NCBI GenBank assembly: GCA_905479565.1
Contig: CAJQMY010000007.1
Location: forward strand, 1 to 49,031
Direction of reading: 5' to 3'
DNA: 49,031 nucleotides
DNA from: an uncultured Candidatus Nitrosopumilus sp.
Lineage (GTDB): Archaea > Thermoproteota > Nitrososphaeria > Nitrososphaerales > Nitrosopumilaceae
The notes beneath the pieces were generated by a model. The model was not told where the DNA came from, made no database searches, and worked only from the letters and a program-made list of their open reading frames with translations. This document shows, piece after piece, positions 33,362-42,250 of this stretch. Every line of letters begins with the position of its first letter. Within the stretch, counting starts at the first letter, position 1. Position numbers and translations under genes: made by a program.

Positions 33362-34639
33362 TTATCTCAAAATTACGCCTATGTCCATCAGATTTGTATG
33401 AGTTGGGTTAGTTTTGATATTTCCCTTTTGCTTTTGAAAAAATCTTCCTGAATCATTATTTCTAAGAAATTCTTTCATAACATTCAAATCTGTTTTTACA
33501 TTTTCTGTAATTGCTCCTGCAAATACCGAATTGCCATCTATGCCATCAGTTCCTGCAGATGTGATGACCATTTTTTTTAATTTCTGCGTATTTTTTAGTA
33601 ACCTTAAAACTAGTTCTTGATTTCGTCCTCCCATTCCTTTTCCGAGAACTTTGACTGTTGGTTCTCCTCCAAAAATGATGCATGTTTTTTCATTTTCTGA
33701 AATTTTTTCAAGAATTTTAGTTACTGCTTTTTTAATGTCATCAAAAACATGCATTACACTGACCGTATAGCCCATTTCTTCTGCTTTAGATTTCATTTCA
33801 TTTAGGCAATCATCATTGTTCGCTATCACATAATTTTCAATTTTAGCTTTTTTTGGGGTCTCTGATTTTTTTTCATTCATTCTATTTTTTAAAAGCATCA
33901 AAACTTCATTAGGTATTTTCCAGCCTATTTTGTATTTTTTAATAATTTCTAGTGCATCCGCATACGTTGTATCATCCATGTATGTTGTACCTGATGCAAC
34001 GGATGACAGATCATCCCCTTCAACATCCGACATTACTAGTCCTATCCCTTGGCATTTCATATTCTCTACTAGTTTGCCTCCTTTGATTTTGGACAGGTGT
34101 TTTCTTATGCAATTAAATTCTTGTATGGTGGCTCCTGATTTTAACAAAGTATCTGTAACATGAACTTTGTCATCTAAAGTGATATCATCAGGCATTGCTA
34201 GCAATGATGATCCTCCTCCTGAAACTAGAAAAATTATCAATTCGTCACTTCGTTTGTTTTGAACAAATTTCATAACTTCCTTTGCTGCCTTTATGCTTGT
34301 TGAATCTGGCTTTGGATGTCTGGAATTAAAAATCTGAAATTTTTTACCTTTGATAACTGATTTTGAGCCTTTTGGAATAACTATAATTCCACTTTTTATG
34401 GGAATAATTGCGTTTAGTGCTCTGGTCATGGTATCTCCTGCCTTTCCAAAAGCCACTGAATATATGCTTGAATATTTCTCCAGATTGAATGATTTATCAT
34501 TAATTTTAATTTCATTTGGAGTGACAAATTTTCTAATAATGTTTTCTGGATTTGCTGCCTGAAGTCCTGATTCTAAAATTTCTAAACAATCTTTTTTCTT
34601 GCTCGTAGTTGCCAAATCCTCGAAATTTTGGATAATCAT
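33362..34639 (-). CDS. Glycerate 2-kinase (MOFRL family)
   Basis: The 425-residue kinase phosphorylates glycerate to 2-phosphoglycerate, feeding lower glycolysis or gluconeogenesis. It shows LVSGGGSSLLAMP, CIRKHLSKIKGGKL, FGGEPTVKVLGKGMGGRNQELVL and the end motif TSAGTDGIDGNS of the GckA/MOFRL family. It is monocistronic on the minus strand. Confidence 0.88.
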   Translation of the reverse strand: MIIQNFEDLATTSKKKDCLEILESGLQAANPENIIRKFVTPNEIKINDKSFNLEKYSSIYSVAFGKAGDTMTRALNAIIPIKSGIIVIPKGSKSVIKGKKFQIFNSRHPKPDSTSIKAAKEVMKFVQNKRSDELIIFLVSGGGSSLLAMPDDITLDDKVHVTDTLLKSGATIQEFNCIRKHLSKIKGGKLVENMKCQGIGLVMSDVEGDDLSSVASGTTYMDDTTYADALEIIKKYKIGWKIPNEVLMLLKNRMNEKKSETPKKAKIENYVIANNDDCLNEMKSKAEEMGYTVSVMHVFDDIKKAVTKILEKISENEKTCIIFGGEPTVKVLGKGMGGRNQELVLRLLKNTQKLKKMVITSAGTDGIDGNSVFAGAITENVKTDLNVMKEFLRNNDSGRFFQKQKGNIKTNPTHTNLMDIGVILR

Positions 34640-34844
34640 ACTAACCCTTCATTAATACAAGATATAATAATACAAGACTTTATCGTAATCTGCTAATATT
34701 GATCAAGTATGTTTCTTGAGAACGTTAGACGTGACATTTACGTGCAATCTAATAGATTAAAGCATGCATGATAGTTTCATGAAAAAATAAAGGATGATTT
34801 TTAAGATGTGATAACTTTTCCAGCAAAGAAATGAGATGTGGATG

Positions 34845-35015
34845 CTATCGTCTGATGTCTCCGACTGTCTTACAAATCGTGCATTTTAAGTTCCTTACAA
34901 ATTTTTCACTTGAGGGGGATGACAAATCTACGTCATCTGGAATTCCTATTGTCGGATTTTCCTTGCAGTACTTGCAGTAGAATTTCTCCTTTTTTAGTGA
35001 AACATTTTGATTCAT
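34845..35015 (-). CDS. 56-residue zinc-ribbon microprotein
   Basis: The protein has two knuckles, CKYC and CTIC, 28 residues apart, making a zinc ribbon. An AT-rich TTTAAA box near 35036-35041 is placed 25 bp before ATG 35015, so the mRNA should be leaderless. It stands alone between glycerate kinase and the GH17-like gene. The role is unknown. Confidence 0.6.
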   Translation of the reverse strand: MNQNVSLKKEKFYCKYCKENPTIGIPDDVDLSSPSSEKFVRNLKCTICKTVGDIRR

Positions 35016-35262
35016 GGAAATAATTTATTTTGAGATTTAAAATCGTTAACTATGCAATATGTAGAAAATGTTAAATTAACATCAGAAAAGTAAACATTTG
35101 TACATCTAATCTAAATGCTTATTGAAATAATATGGTGGCGATGTTACCTTATTTTACGGTTTTTTAAAATCGTCTGGTACCGCCTGAAAATGCAAGCAGC
35201 ATAGTTCCCAAATATTGTCATGGAATCGCAAGGTTTTTCATACTTGAAGGAAATTTTTTGGC

Positions 35263-36786
35263 ATGAAGTGGTACGGGATGATCACTATAGTAGTTATAGT
35301 CGTTGTCACTCTTGGTGGAGTTGTGTACATGGGAATGAACAATGACAATTTTGTAAATGAAAAACACTTCAAGACTGCCGACATAGAGTCAACTGTTATC
35401 CAAAGTTCCAATAATAATGAAACTAATGATTCTGATGAAATTGACCAACTGATCAGCAAGGCAGATGCAGCGTACTATGTAGAATACAATTATGTAGAGT
35501 CACTGAGGATTTACAAGCAGGTAATTGAGATTCAGTCTGCAAACATTGTGGCATTGAATGGTGCAGGATACTCGCTTGTGAAACTAAATCAAAATGTGGA
35601 TGCAATAAAATATTTTGATATTGTGCTGTCAATTGATGGTGTTAATGCACCTGCAAGAGTTGGTATCGGCAACGCCCTTTACAATATGGACAAGCCAGAC
35701 GAAGCAGTATACCACTATACTCAGGCATTACTGCAATCCGACACTGATATTGATGCCATGTTGGGTATGGCCACATCTACGTTTGATCTTCAAAAATATG
35801 ATGAAACCGTGTCGTGGGTTGACAAGATCCTTGGGATGGATCCTTATAACTCCAGTGCCATTTCCATCCAGGCTAATCTGAAATCCAAGAATATCATAAA
35901 ACCTGACATTGACTTTACGACAACAAAACTCTACGGTATCGCATATAGTCCATATAGAGAAGGACAATCGCCGATTACTGGGATTCATCCTGTAGTTGAT
36001 GAGATTAAAGATGATATCCAATATCTCAGCTCAATTACTGACAGAATCAGAATCTATGGACTAGATGGAAACAATCAACATGTACCTGAGATTGCTAAAA
36101 AATATGGGCTAAAGACTGCGGTTACCTTACTACTAACAGGAGATGATGCTTCAGATCAAGCAAAAATTGAACGAGGAATCCGGATTGCAAATGAGCATCC
36201 AGATACAATCTATACTTTGATTATAGAAAATGAGGGACTTTATAGAGGAATATTAAATGAAGAACAGATAATCCTATATCTTGCTACAATACAAGAAAAA
36301 CTACACTCTGAATGTCTAGTTACTATTGCAGAACCTTCCGTTACATGGTTGCAGCACCCAAAAATTATTTCTTATGTTGACTATGTTATGATTAATCAAT
36401 ATTCATACTGGGGAGGAATTGAAATTAGCAATGCTGCAGGAAATGTCTTTGATGCGTACTATGAGGTTCGAGACACGTTTGGAAAAGACGTTGTAATTGG
36501 AGAGACTGGATGGCCATCAGATGGCCGAAACGTGAATCAGGCAGTTCCAAGTCCCGAGAATCAACAAAAATTTGTCAGAGAATTTCGGAAAATTGCAGAT
36601 GCCAGGAATATTGATTATTTCATATTCCAGGCATTTGATGAAAAATGGAAACCTGAAGATGTATTTGATTTGGGAGGGCCGAATGATGCTGAGACCCACT
36701 GGGGATTGTTTTATGAGAATGGCACCATGAAAGAATATCTTGATGATGTAATCCCCACATTACAACATGTCACAACAAGAAAGTGA
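35263..36786 (+). CDS. Membrane-anchored TPR plus GH17-like glycosidase
   Basis: The 507-residue protein has an N-terminal anchor (residues 5-27), a TPR-like helical array (about 65-205) and a C-terminal TIM barrel (about 220-500) of the glycoside hydrolase 17 type. The nucleophile motif IGETGWPS contains E414 and the acid/base motif IENEGL contains E324, matching beta-1,3-glucanase catalytic sites. A catalytic TPR-GH17 fusion anchored outside the cell is unusual; it may act on exopolysaccharide or protein-linked glycan. An AAGGAAA ribosome site precedes the ATG. Confidence 0.82.
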   Translation: MKWYGMITIVVIVVVTLGGVVYMGMNNDNFVNEKHFKTADIESTVIQSSNNNETNDSDEIDQLISKADAAYYVEYNYVESLRIYKQVIEIQSANIVALNGAGYSLVKLNQNVDAIKYFDIVLSIDGVNAPARVGIGNALYNMDKPDEAVYHYTQALLQSDTDIDAMLGMATSTFDLQKYDETVSWVDKILGMDPYNSSAISIQANLKSKNIIKPDIDFTTTKLYGIAYSPYREGQSPITGIHPVVDEIKDDIQYLSSITDRIRIYGLDGNNQHVPEIAKKYGLKTAVTLLLTGDDASDQAKIERGIRIANEHPDTIYTLIIENEGLYRGILNEEQIILYLATIQEKLHSECLVTIAEPSVTWLQHPKIISYVDYVMINQYSYWGGIEISNAAGNVFDAYYEVRDTFGKDVVIGETGWPSDGRNVNQAVPSPENQQKFVREFRKIADARNIDYFIFQAFDEKWKPEDVFDLGGPNDAETHWGLFYENGTMKEYLDDVIPTLQHVTTRK

Positions 36787-37001
36787 ATAGTGGAACTTAC
36801 ATTGTTCATCTTTGCTGAGATCCAATTCTGAAAATGTGTACATGTGGAAAATTTGTTATTACTGATGTAAGTATTGGTAAAATTATTGTGATATCTGTTC
36901 AAAAATCTTAGAAAATGAAAGAATTTCATTATATATTGAGAATTATTTTTGATGTTGTTTACAATAGTCTATTATAGGAATGCCTCATAGGAATATTTGA
37001 A

Positions 37002-37781
37002 ATGACAAGTCGAACTATTTGGATTGCAATTGTAATTGCTGTTTTCTTTATAGGATTTGGTGCAAGTTATGCTCATTTTGCAAGTACCTATGATCCAGTA
37101 TCTATGAAATTTCAGAATCAAGAATTTTTCAATCAAATGATGTCAAATAACCCTAAAATGTCTCAGCAATGGATGATAGAAAATATGATGGATTCTCCAT
37201 CTGACTCTTCGGTAAATTCAACATCTGTACTTCTAGAACCGCTAAAATGCAATGCTGATCAAAGCTTTGTAGAAAATAACCTTTCTGAAAAAGATCTTTC
37301 TGAATGCAACTTGTCCAATGTGCTAATTGATAAGACTAACCTAAGTGGAGCTTTGATGTCTAATTCTAATTTAACCGGAGTTCAAATTTACAATTCTGAT
37401 CTTCGCGAAGTTGATTTATCCAATTCAATTATGGGCGGCAGTATAGTTTCCAATTCATTGTTGGCTGATTCTAACTTAGAAAATATAATTTTAAGTGGCT
37501 CTGTATTGAGTGGAATTGACATAAGTAATTACAACATGCAAAATACGGATTTAAGAGGCATTGATCTTACTGGGGCAAATCTGAATGGTGTAATTCTTTT
37601 TGGTTCTGATATGAGGGGGAGTGACATAAGAGGTGCGAGTCTTATAGGTGCCGATCTTTCAGGGGCAAATCTTACTGGTGCAGATTTATCTGGAGCAGAC
37701 CTTCAAGATGCTTTGCTGGATGATGCTGATCTTACTGGTACAGTGCTATACTGTGTAAATAATCCTGTTTGCATAAAGTAA
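37002..37781 (+). CDS. Anchored pentapeptide-repeat protein
   Basis: The 259-residue protein has an N-terminal signal or anchor (residues 5-25), a linker, and pentapeptide repeats covering about residues 90-250 (DLSGANLTGADLSGADLQDA...). Its last residues CVNNPVC match the C-x-N-x-P-x-C ending of the protein at 1037-1936, so the two are related. A TCTATTATAG box near 36967-36976 supports the ATG. The protein lies downstream of the GH17-like gene in the same direction. Confidence 0.78.
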   Translation: MTSRTIWIAIVIAVFFIGFGASYAHFASTYDPVSMKFQNQEFFNQMMSNNPKMSQQWMIENMMDSPSDSSVNSTSVLLEPLKCNADQSFVENNLSEKDLSECNLSNVLIDKTNLSGALMSNSNLTGVQIYNSDLREVDLSNSIMGGSIVSNSLLADSNLENIILSGSVLSGIDISNYNMQNTDLRGIDLTGANLNGVILFGSDMRGSDIRGASLIGADLSGANLTGADLSGADLQDALLDDADLTGTVLYCVNNPVCIK

Positions 37782-38058
37782 TTTCATATTAGTTTCCTTG
37801 ACTGGCACTCTCTGAATGTTTGCTATCCTGCTTAGGTGGCAAGATATCTTGGAATAATGATGTCAAATAAGTATCAATATTGAAAATACTATGATTGCAA
37901 TTGATTGTTAATTTGAGACAAGTGAAACGTATGCAGATTAAACAGAAGTCATGTATTTGAAAAAATGATGGATTTGACACAAGCAGTGAACATGCTTGTG
38001 AGTATAATTGATGTTTTCAATTGCAAGATATAATAATAATTAATTATGCCTTTGATTT

Positions 38059-39003
38059 ATGCAAACAGTACGCATTCCAAAAGTTATCAACTTTGGAGAA
38101 AATGCACTTGGTGAAACAGAGTATCCAAAAAATGCCCTAGTTGTCACAACCGTTCCGCCAGCACTATCTGACAAATGGTTAGCAAGAATGGGTATTCAGG
38201 ATTACATGTTGTATGACCAAGTAAAACCTGAACCATCAATTGACGATGTCAATACTGTTATTTCACAATTCAAAGACAAAGACCCATCATGTCTAATTGG
38301 ACTTGGTGGTGGAAGTTCAATGGATGTAGTAAAATACGCTGCACCTGAGATGAAAAAAGACAAAATCTTAATTCCAACAACATTTGGAACTGGAGCTGAA
38401 ATGACAACTTATTGTGTTCTGAAATTTGATGGTAAAAAGAAATTGTTACGCGAAGACAGATTTTTAGCTGACATGGCTGTAGTGGATTCATACTTTATGG
38501 ATGGCACTCCAGAGCAAGTCTTGAAAAATTCTGTCTGTGATGCATGTGCTCAAGCAACCGAAGGCTATGATAGCAAACTTGGTAATGACTTGACAAGAAC
38601 TCTATGCAAACAAGCATTTGAGATTCTGTATGATGCAATTATGAATGACAAACCAGAAAACTATCCTTATGGATCAATGTTGTCTGGAATGGGCTTTGGA
38701 AATTGCTCTACAACCCTGGGACATGCATTGTCTTATGTGTTCTCAAATGAAGGTGTACCTCATGGATTTTCATTATCCTCATGTACCACCGTTGCACACA
38801 AGCATAACAAATCAATCTTCTATGATAGATTCAAAGAGGCTATGGAAAAATTAGGTTTTGATAAACTAGAACTCAAAGCTGATGTTTCAGAAGCTGCAGA
38901 CATTGTCATGACAGATAAAGGACATTTGGATCCAAATCCAATTCCAATATCAAAAGATGACGTCGTAAAGTGTCTTGAAGATATCAATGCAGGCAATTTG
39001 TAA
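38059..39003 (+). CDS. Iron-containing alcohol dehydrogenase
   Basis: The 314-residue enzyme has the NAD(P) binding motif GLGGGSSMDVVK, TFGTGAE, and the iron-binding histidines in LGHALSYVF and GVPHGFSLS typical of family III alcohol dehydrogenases. In Nitrosopumilus a protein of this family is assigned as malonic or succinic semialdehyde reductase of the hydroxypropionate/hydroxybutyrate cycle; that role is possible here but unproven. A TAATTAAT-type box at about 38029-38040 fits a leaderless ATG at 38059. Confidence 0.85.
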   Translation: MQTVRIPKVINFGENALGETEYPKNALVVTTVPPALSDKWLARMGIQDYMLYDQVKPEPSIDDVNTVISQFKDKDPSCLIGLGGGSSMDVVKYAAPEMKKDKILIPTTFGTGAEMTTYCVLKFDGKKKLLREDRFLADMAVVDSYFMDGTPEQVLKNSVCDACAQATEGYDSKLGNDLTRTLCKQAFEILYDAIMNDKPENYPYGSMLSGMGFGNCSTTLGHALSYVFSNEGVPHGFSLSSCTTVAHKHNKSIFYDRFKEAMEKLGFDKLELKADVSEAADIVMTDKGHLDPNPIPISKDDVVKCLEDINAGNL

Positions 39004-39011
39004 AAAACTCT

Positions 39012-39040
39012 ATATTTTTTACTTTTTTTTCTATTTTCTT
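39012..39040 (+). terminator. T-rich terminator after the alcohol dehydrogenase gene
   Basis: Runs of six and eight T lie in the first 30 bases after the stop at 39003, the usual archaeal termination signal. Confidence 0.4.
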
Positions 39041-39097
39041 GATAAAGTACGAAATTGGCAGCTACATGAAACTTTTTATTCTAATAATCTAACGTAA

Positions 39098-40204
39098 ATG
39101 TACTTGGCTTCAAAACAACTCAAATTTGGTATTCAAAATGGACTAAATGTAGCAAGAGCTGGTTATACTGAAGATCAAATATTGACAGCATGCATACTCG
39201 CTGATAAAACTGGTTATGATTCCATTTTCTATATGGACCACACAAATGTCCCACAGTGGAAAAATGCAACTGTTCTTGATCCTTGGGTCATGTTATCTGC
39301 AATTGCAGCTGTGACAAATAATGTTGAACTAGGAACATGCGTTACTGATGCAATTAGAAGACATCCCTCAAACATTGCACTAGCTGCAATTACTCTTGAT
39401 AGGGTCTCCAAAGGTAGAGCAATTTTGGGAATTGGAGCCGGCGAAGCACAGAATCTAAAAGAATTTTGCATTCCATTTGAGAAACCAGTTTCTAAATGGG
39501 AAGAGCAGATTGAAACTATCCATAAATTATACCAATCAACTCCTGACAATACTGTAGATTATAAAGGAAAATACTATCAACTTGAAGGCGCATGTTTACA
39601 AGCTCCTCCAATCCGAAAACCACGCCCACCGACTTACATGGCATCAGGTGGTAAACGTACCCTTGCATTAACTGGAAAACTCGGTGATGGATGGCTTCCA
39701 ATCGGTTACACTCCTGAGTTATTTGAAGACCATAGAAAACAGATCGAGGTTTCAATGGATGCAAACAACAGAACACAAGAAGAAAAAGATAATTTCCAAA
39801 TGGCTTTAGATATCGACGTTTACTTTTCAGAAGATGCAGAAGCATCTTGGGCCAAAATGAAAGAAGCAGTAAAGGTTAGTTTGTTCAAGCCTGAAATTTT
39901 GAGAGTTCATGGATTAAAAGAAATCGAAGGATTTGATTTCGTAAAATACTTTACAGAATATTCAATGTCTGATCAAAGTTGGATTGTGAAGATGAGAGAA
40001 GCTGCAACCAAAATCCCTAACGATGTTGCTCGTTCATCAACCGCGGTTGGCACTCCTGAAGATATGATTCCTGTATTTGAGAGATTCATGGATGCCGGTG
40101 TTAATCATTTTGTAATTAGATTCTGGGGTAAGAATTACTTTGGCTCTATTGATAAATTTGCAAGCCACGTAATGCCTGCATTACGTGCTAAGGCTAAACA
40201 ATAA
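39098..40204 (+). CDS. Luciferase-like (F420/flavin-dependent) oxidoreductase
   Basis: The 368-residue TIM-barrel enzyme belongs to the bacterial luciferase-like family that includes F420-dependent methylene-tetrahydromethanopterin reductases and F420-dependent alcohol or sugar dehydrogenases. Motifs include YMDHTNVPQW, ELGTCVTDAIRRHPSNIA, GIGAGEAQNLKEF and MASGGKRTLALTGKLGDGWLP. Cofactor F420 is present in these archaea. The substrate is not determined. A TTTTTATT box at about 39072-39080 supports the leaderless ATG. Confidence 0.85.
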   Translation: MYLASKQLKFGIQNGLNVARAGYTEDQILTACILADKTGYDSIFYMDHTNVPQWKNATVLDPWVMLSAIAAVTNNVELGTCVTDAIRRHPSNIALAAITLDRVSKGRAILGIGAGEAQNLKEFCIPFEKPVSKWEEQIETIHKLYQSTPDNTVDYKGKYYQLEGACLQAPPIRKPRPPTYMASGGKRTLALTGKLGDGWLPIGYTPELFEDHRKQIEVSMDANNRTQEEKDNFQMALDIDVYFSEDAEASWAKMKEAVKVSLFKPEILRVHGLKEIEGFDFVKYFTEYSMSDQSWIVKMREAATKIPNDVARSSTAVGTPEDMIPVFERFMDAGVNHFVIRFWGKNYFGSIDKFASHVMPALRAKAKQ

Positions 40205-40258
40205 GACATTTTTTATCATACAGTAAATCATTTAGTTTACTATATTCTATGCATTGTA

Positions 40259-40489
40259 ATGGATGAAGACTTTCCTGAATCTGTGAAAAAATGCCTTGAT
40301 ATCTTAGAAGAAAATGTTGACATTTTGGCAAATCTTGAGTATGATTTAGATGATGAGAAGGAAGACGAATTGACTCCTGACATGGAATTACACAATCTTT
40401 ATGATATGACTGAAGATGTGGCAGAACCTACTAAACTAAAACGTGCAGAATCAAATTTTTCAAGACGTCAATCTGAAGATTCTCTATGA
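40259..40489 (+). CDS. Acidic hypothetical protein
   Basis: The 76-residue product is rich in Asp and Glu, with an N-terminal helix (FPESVKKCLDILEENVDILANL) and a basic, serine-rich C-terminus. No motif identifies it. Its stop overlaps the end of the convergent winged-helix gene by six bases. Confidence 0.6.
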   Translation: MDEDFPESVKKCLDILEENVDILANLEYDLDDEKEDELTPDMELHNLYDMTEDVAEPTKLKRAESNFSRRQSEDSL

Positions 40490-40897
40490 TTTATGCGGCC
40501 TTTTTCTTTTTGTAGTTGCTTTAGAATTACGTCTGTTTTTTTGCTTTTCTATCCTTTTTCTGGTTCGCTCTGTTGCATTAGTTGAACCTTGGATGATCTT
40601 TGTTTTACTTCCATCCTTTAACATAATTTGTTTACCCTTGAATCTAAACTCGACATCTCTGCATTTGATGTAATATTTTTTGAGACAGAAAAATATTCTA
40701 TTGTTAGTCCCGTGCATCTCTTTGACTTCTTTTGATTTTTTTAATTCATTGAGTATGTTTCGAAGCAATCCTTTGTCAATGTCTGTAATTCTATGCAGTT
40801 CTCTAAACCAGATGAACTTTGATGCTGAACCCCACTCTTCTAGAAGGTCCAAAGTTATCTTAACTGCCTTGTCACGTTCCTCGTCTACTTCATTCAC
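40484..40897 (-). CDS. Winged-helix-like protein with basic tail
   Basis: Residues about 1-65 form a helix-turn-helix-like segment (GSASKFIWFRELHRITDIDKGLLRNILNELKKSKEV) ending with a wing-like strand pair, and the C-terminal 45 residues are strongly basic, consistent with nucleic-acid binding. It may be a regulator of neighbouring genes, but no binding site was found. It is convergent with the acidic protein gene. Confidence 0.65.
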   Translation of the reverse strand: MNEVDEERDKAVKITLDLLEEWGSASKFIWFRELHRITDIDKGLLRNILNELKKSKEVKEMHGTNNRIFFCLKKYYIKCRDVEFRFKGKQIMLKDGSKTKIIQGSTNATERTRKRIEKQKNRRNSKATTKRKRPHKS

Positions 40898-41011
40898 TTC
40901 ATATGCCTGAATTGTCCTAAATTTAGGAATTTACATTAATGAAAAATTTGGATGAAAAAAGTCAAGTTTTAAAATGCTGTTTGTTTTTGATTATTTTTGT
41001 AATGATGCCCT

Positions 41012-41104
41012 ATGGACTCAAAATTCAAAACAGAATGTAATGAATTAGAATGCAGACTTTTGGAAATTAAGGCTATGGCCGAAGAACTAGATGAAGAGGA
41101 TTGA
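41012..41104 (+). CDS. 30-residue coiled-coil microprotein
   Basis: The frame encodes MDSKFKTECNELECRLLEIKAMAEELDEED, a single acidic amphipathic helix with two cysteines. It lies between two genes and ends two bases from the convergent coiled-coil gene. Coding status is uncertain. Confidence 0.35.
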   Translation: MDSKFKTECNELECRLLEIKAMAEELDEED

Positions 41105-41106
41105 AT

Positions 41107-41337
41107 CTATTTCTTTGATTTTCTTTCTTTAATTCTGGATTTTGTTACTTTAACTGACTTCTTTTGATTATTTTCCATCTTGTTTGCTATGGAATCAATT
41201 TGTTTGATAATTTTCTCTTGCAATTCTGGAGAATCTGTTTTTAATAATTTCGTTTTTAATTTTTTCAATTGGTTGGAATATGATTGAAAATTATCTCTTA
41301 ATTCGTTAAGATATGGATCATCCATGTGGTTTTTCAT
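41107..41337 (-). CDS. Small coiled-coil protein with basic tail
   Basis: The 76-residue product has a heptad-like pattern (LNELRDNFQSYSNQLKKLKTKLL...LQEKIIKQIDSIANKM) and ends in a Lys/Arg-rich stretch. It could bind nucleic acid or another helix. The family is unknown. Confidence 0.6.
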   Translation of the reverse strand: MKNHMDDPYLNELRDNFQSYSNQLKKLKTKLLKTDSPELQEKIIKQIDSIANKMENNQKKSVKVTKSRIKERKSKK

Positions 41338-41400
41338 TCCCCTTGTATTTTAGGGGTTTCCATGCTCTTAATTTATAATATTATTTTACTGAATTAACTT

Positions 41401-42033
41401 GTGCAGTTAACTGGGATTCTTCAAATCAAATCATATGAAAAAGTGAAAGAATTTTTGAACGAAGAGCATGTTGGACGGATAGCGAGTATTGATGAGAATG
41501 GGTTTCCCCAATTAATTCCAATGAATTTCGTATTTCTAAATGATGCAGTTTACATGCATTCTCATGTAAGGGGTGAGAAATTAGATAACATCGCAAGAAA
41601 CAACAAGGTTGGTTTTGAAGCCGATAGGGAACTTGAATTTTTACCATCTTATTTTGAAGATCCGCATAATGCATCTTTAGCTGATACATTGTACATCAGT
41701 GTTGTAATCAAAGGAATTGCATCTTTTGTATCTGATAGGGAAGAAAAAACGCTTGCACTCAATGGTCTGATGAAAAAGTATCAACCCGAGGGCCAGTATG
41801 ATCCAATTCAATCTGAAATGCGCGTATTGGATGCTGTAAGTGTGATCAAAGTGATTCCTCAAACGCTACATGGTAAATACAAAATAGGCCAACACATGAG
41901 GCCTGAAGATCGATTGGATTTGGCTCAGAAAATTCTTCAGAAAAATTCTCCCACTGCTATTGAGACTTTGAAAATTATGGGTTTTGAAGTAACTGAATCT
42001 GGTTTAAAGATGATTGATGGGCCTGTTTGGTAA
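41401..42033 (+). CDS. Pyridoxamine-phosphate-oxidase-like FMN-binding protein
   Basis: The 210-residue protein has the split-barrel flavin fold of the Pyridox_ox_2 family (HVGRIASIDENGFPQLIPMNFVFLNDAVYMHSHVRGEKLDNI). It starts at GTG, 25 bp after a TTTATAAT box at 41372-41379. Such proteins bind FMN, F420 or haem; the substrate is not known. Confidence 0.82.
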   Translation: MQLTGILQIKSYEKVKEFLNEEHVGRIASIDENGFPQLIPMNFVFLNDAVYMHSHVRGEKLDNIARNNKVGFEADRELEFLPSYFEDPHNASLADTLYISVVIKGIASFVSDREEKTLALNGLMKKYQPEGQYDPIQSEMRVLDAVSVIKVIPQTLHGKYKIGQHMRPEDRLDLAQKILQKNSPTAIETLKIMGFEVTESGLKMIDGPVW

Positions 42034-42039
42034 ATTAAT

Positions 42040-42132
42040 TTAGAATGATTTTATTTGATTCTCATACACGCATTTGAGCTCGATCTTTTTTAGTATTTTT
42101 TTGCTGCTTTCATCTAATGCTGACTGATTCAT
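42040..42132 (-). CDS. 30-residue microprotein
   Basis: The frame encodes MNQSALDESSKKILKKIELKCVYENQIKSF, a mostly helical basic peptide with one cysteine, between two plus-strand genes. Coding status is uncertain. Confidence 0.3.
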   Translation of the reverse strand: MNQSALDESSKKILKKIELKCVYENQIKSF

Positions 42133-42250
42133 GTTTCCTTGACTATTAATTTAAAATTGCATAGGAATTCCTAAATTTGACATCTTGCTGACCTGTTGTT
42201 CCTATTACGCAAACGCTATCTATAAGTTCAGTTTTCCGGGATTCTATCTG

